Assembly: GCA_003586115.2 (NCBI GenBank)
Contig: QVOM02000034.1
Location: forward strand, 107,459,510 to 107,523,509
Length of the DNA: 64,000 nucleotides
Direction of reading: 5' to 3'
Origin: Salvator merianae
Lineage: Eukaryota > Chordata > Lepidosauria > Squamata > Teiidae
Position numbers and translations under genes: made by a program. Positions 62,700 to 64,000 of the stretch are shown here, in pieces (position 1 is the first letter of the stretch; each line of letters opens with the position of its first letter). Below the pieces are notes generated by a model. That model saw only the letters and a program-made list of their open reading frames with translations, did no database searches and was not told where the DNA came from.

Positions 62700-62833
62700 G
62701 GCTGCATCCAGACGTCACTTATCCCACTATATTAGGATATTCCGGAATAAAGCATGGAGATTCTGGAATATCTGTGCTTTATTCTGGAATATCCAAATAT
62801 AGCAGAATAAGTAAGTGATGTCTGGATGCAGCC
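62700..62833. mobile_element. Palindromic MITE with TTA target duplication
   Basis: A 134-bp element whose ends GGCTGCATCCAGACGTCACT and its inverse AGTGATGTCTGGATGCAGCC differ at one position. The centre also pairs (TATTCCGGAATAAAGCA against TGCTTTATTCTGGAATA). TTA flanks it at 62697-62699 and 62834-62836, the typical PIF/Harbinger target duplication. Confidence 0.85.
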
Positions 62834-63600
62834 TTATTGTAACAAAATTTAAAAAAAAGTATATAAAATAGGAATCAGAATTGGGTGGATTTCACCAGCA
62901 GCTTTACGTGCATTCTGTATACACAGTAGGATGCTTAGCAGCAATGATAAAAACAATTATGGAAGAGATTGGATGTTTTTCATACAACGGTAAGCAGGAG
63001 TTCACACCAAAGTCAAAATCACCAGTAAGGCAACATTAATTATGCTAGAATTATTGCTAGAATTTTCATTAGTCTCTAGATTGAGGGAAGTCTATCAACA
63101 TAAGGCATGAGGAATGCTATGTAACCAGAGATTCCAACTTCAATTGGACAATCCAAATAGAAAAAGCTTGGCCTGATTCAAGTTACCAGCTTTTTCCAGA
63201 GCAGGTTAGTTCAAGTAATTGACAGTCTTGCCCAAGGGGCAGGGATGAGAACGATTGGGAAGTCACAGCTACAGTCAGTAAGCAAGATGAACCAGCATTT
63301 TTGTTTGCTGGCACCAGCTGCGGATTTCCAAGCCATCTACCTGTTTCCTCCTTAATCAAGCTTTCCACCACTTGACTTTGTAAGAAAACAGGTAACTTCA
63401 AACAGTCAGTGCATTCTTTGCTGCCCTCCCTATATGGGACAGTATGTGTATCGTACTGTTTAAACCTGACATGCATGTGGCATCATGAAGTGGTTGATTC
63501 TGACTAATAGCCACAAGAGTCCCCAGATGGGTTGATATTCAAGGAATAGTAAGAAACTGAGATATGATTATATGTAGTGGGGACAGAACAGGTATCAAAG

Positions 63601-64000
63601 GGCCAGTTCGCACTTGGTTGCTAGTGACATCTGCATGCTCACTAGCAAAGTACATCTGCATTTCATGGAGGCCCAAGCAATCAGGAACATCTGCAGATGC
63701 TCCCAATCACTGCTAGCTGTGGACCACAAAATTGTAGTACACAGCCGTAGCAGGAGCAGCTGCACTGCTCCAGGCATGCAGGTTTGCACCTACTTCCTGA
63801 TGCAAACTCTGCAGGCCACGGTGCAGCTGTGCCTGCAGCTGCATAGTTATGCGCCACTTCCCCAGTCCCCATGGCAGTGGCCAGATGTTTCCATGGTCAT
63901 GGTCGGTAACCCGGCATTCACACTGCAAATGCTGGAAGCCCATTTCAGGGTTGTTCCAGTCCTTGCAGTGCAGATGGCTGCCACACCACAGGTACTGTTC
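63601..64000 (+). mobile_element. Harbinger-like MITE, cut by window end
   Basis: Begins GGGCCAGTTCGCACTTGG and TGCTAGTGACATCTGCATGC. It contains GGAGCAGCTGCACTGCTCC, a G-C-rich GGTGCAGCTGTGCCTGCAG centre and CCCATGGCAGTGGCCAG. This is the best-preserved copy; only the last 20-30 bases fall outside the window. Confidence 0.75.

Overview
This is vertebrate nuclear DNA, not microbial. It holds two short spliced coding exons in a sea of introns, with many LINE and DNA-transposon relics and microsatellites. The repeat mix points to a squamate reptile (lizard or snake): CR1 LINEs with both ATTCTATG-type and TTATGTTCTTATG-type 3' tails, a probable BovB/RTE fragment, Tc1-, Tigger- and mariner-like elements, and abundant hAT- and Harbinger-like non-autonomous elements. 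The squamate assignment is inference; the species cannot be read from the sequence.

The only host gene I can support is DPYD (dihydropyrimidine dehydrogenase), on the + strand. Exon 17 in human numbering (121 bp, 4831-4951) and exon 18 (120 bp, 10781-10900) both have proper splice sites, compatible phases and the family's conserved residues. The window therefore contains the end of intron 16 (1-4830), all of intron 17 (4952-10780) and the first 53 kb of intron 18 (10901-64000). No exon 19 was recognised.

Layout: (1) 1-4830, intron 16, with one Harbinger-like MITE and GT/ATG microsatellites. (2) Intron 17, much of it filled by an antisense, multiply broken CR1 LINE. (3) 10.9-17.3 kb, a Tigger-like element with a nested CR1 tail and MITE, then a very GC-rich hAT-like element carrying a 33-bp minisatellite, then a decayed BovB/RTE-like fragment. 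(4) 18.0-22.7 kb, a sense-strand CR1 with ORF1 esterase and ORF2 endonuclease/RT remnants, split by a 1.3-kb hAT element with perfect terminal inverted repeats (TIRs). (5) 23-64 kb, mostly unremarkable intron with scattered CR1 tails, foldback elements, MITEs, a Tc1 relic with a nested MITE, two LINE C-terminal fragments, and a 370-bp mariner-like element that keeps the transposase C-terminus.

There is no operon, CRISPR array, tRNA/rRNA or intact mobile-element gene. The most unusual content is the transposon layer: one apparently coherent Harbinger-like MITE family with seven copies in 64 kb, the CpG/minisatellite-bearing hAT element, and a mariner-like fragment of a type I associate with arthropods. 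I found no evidence for a new multi-gene biological system.
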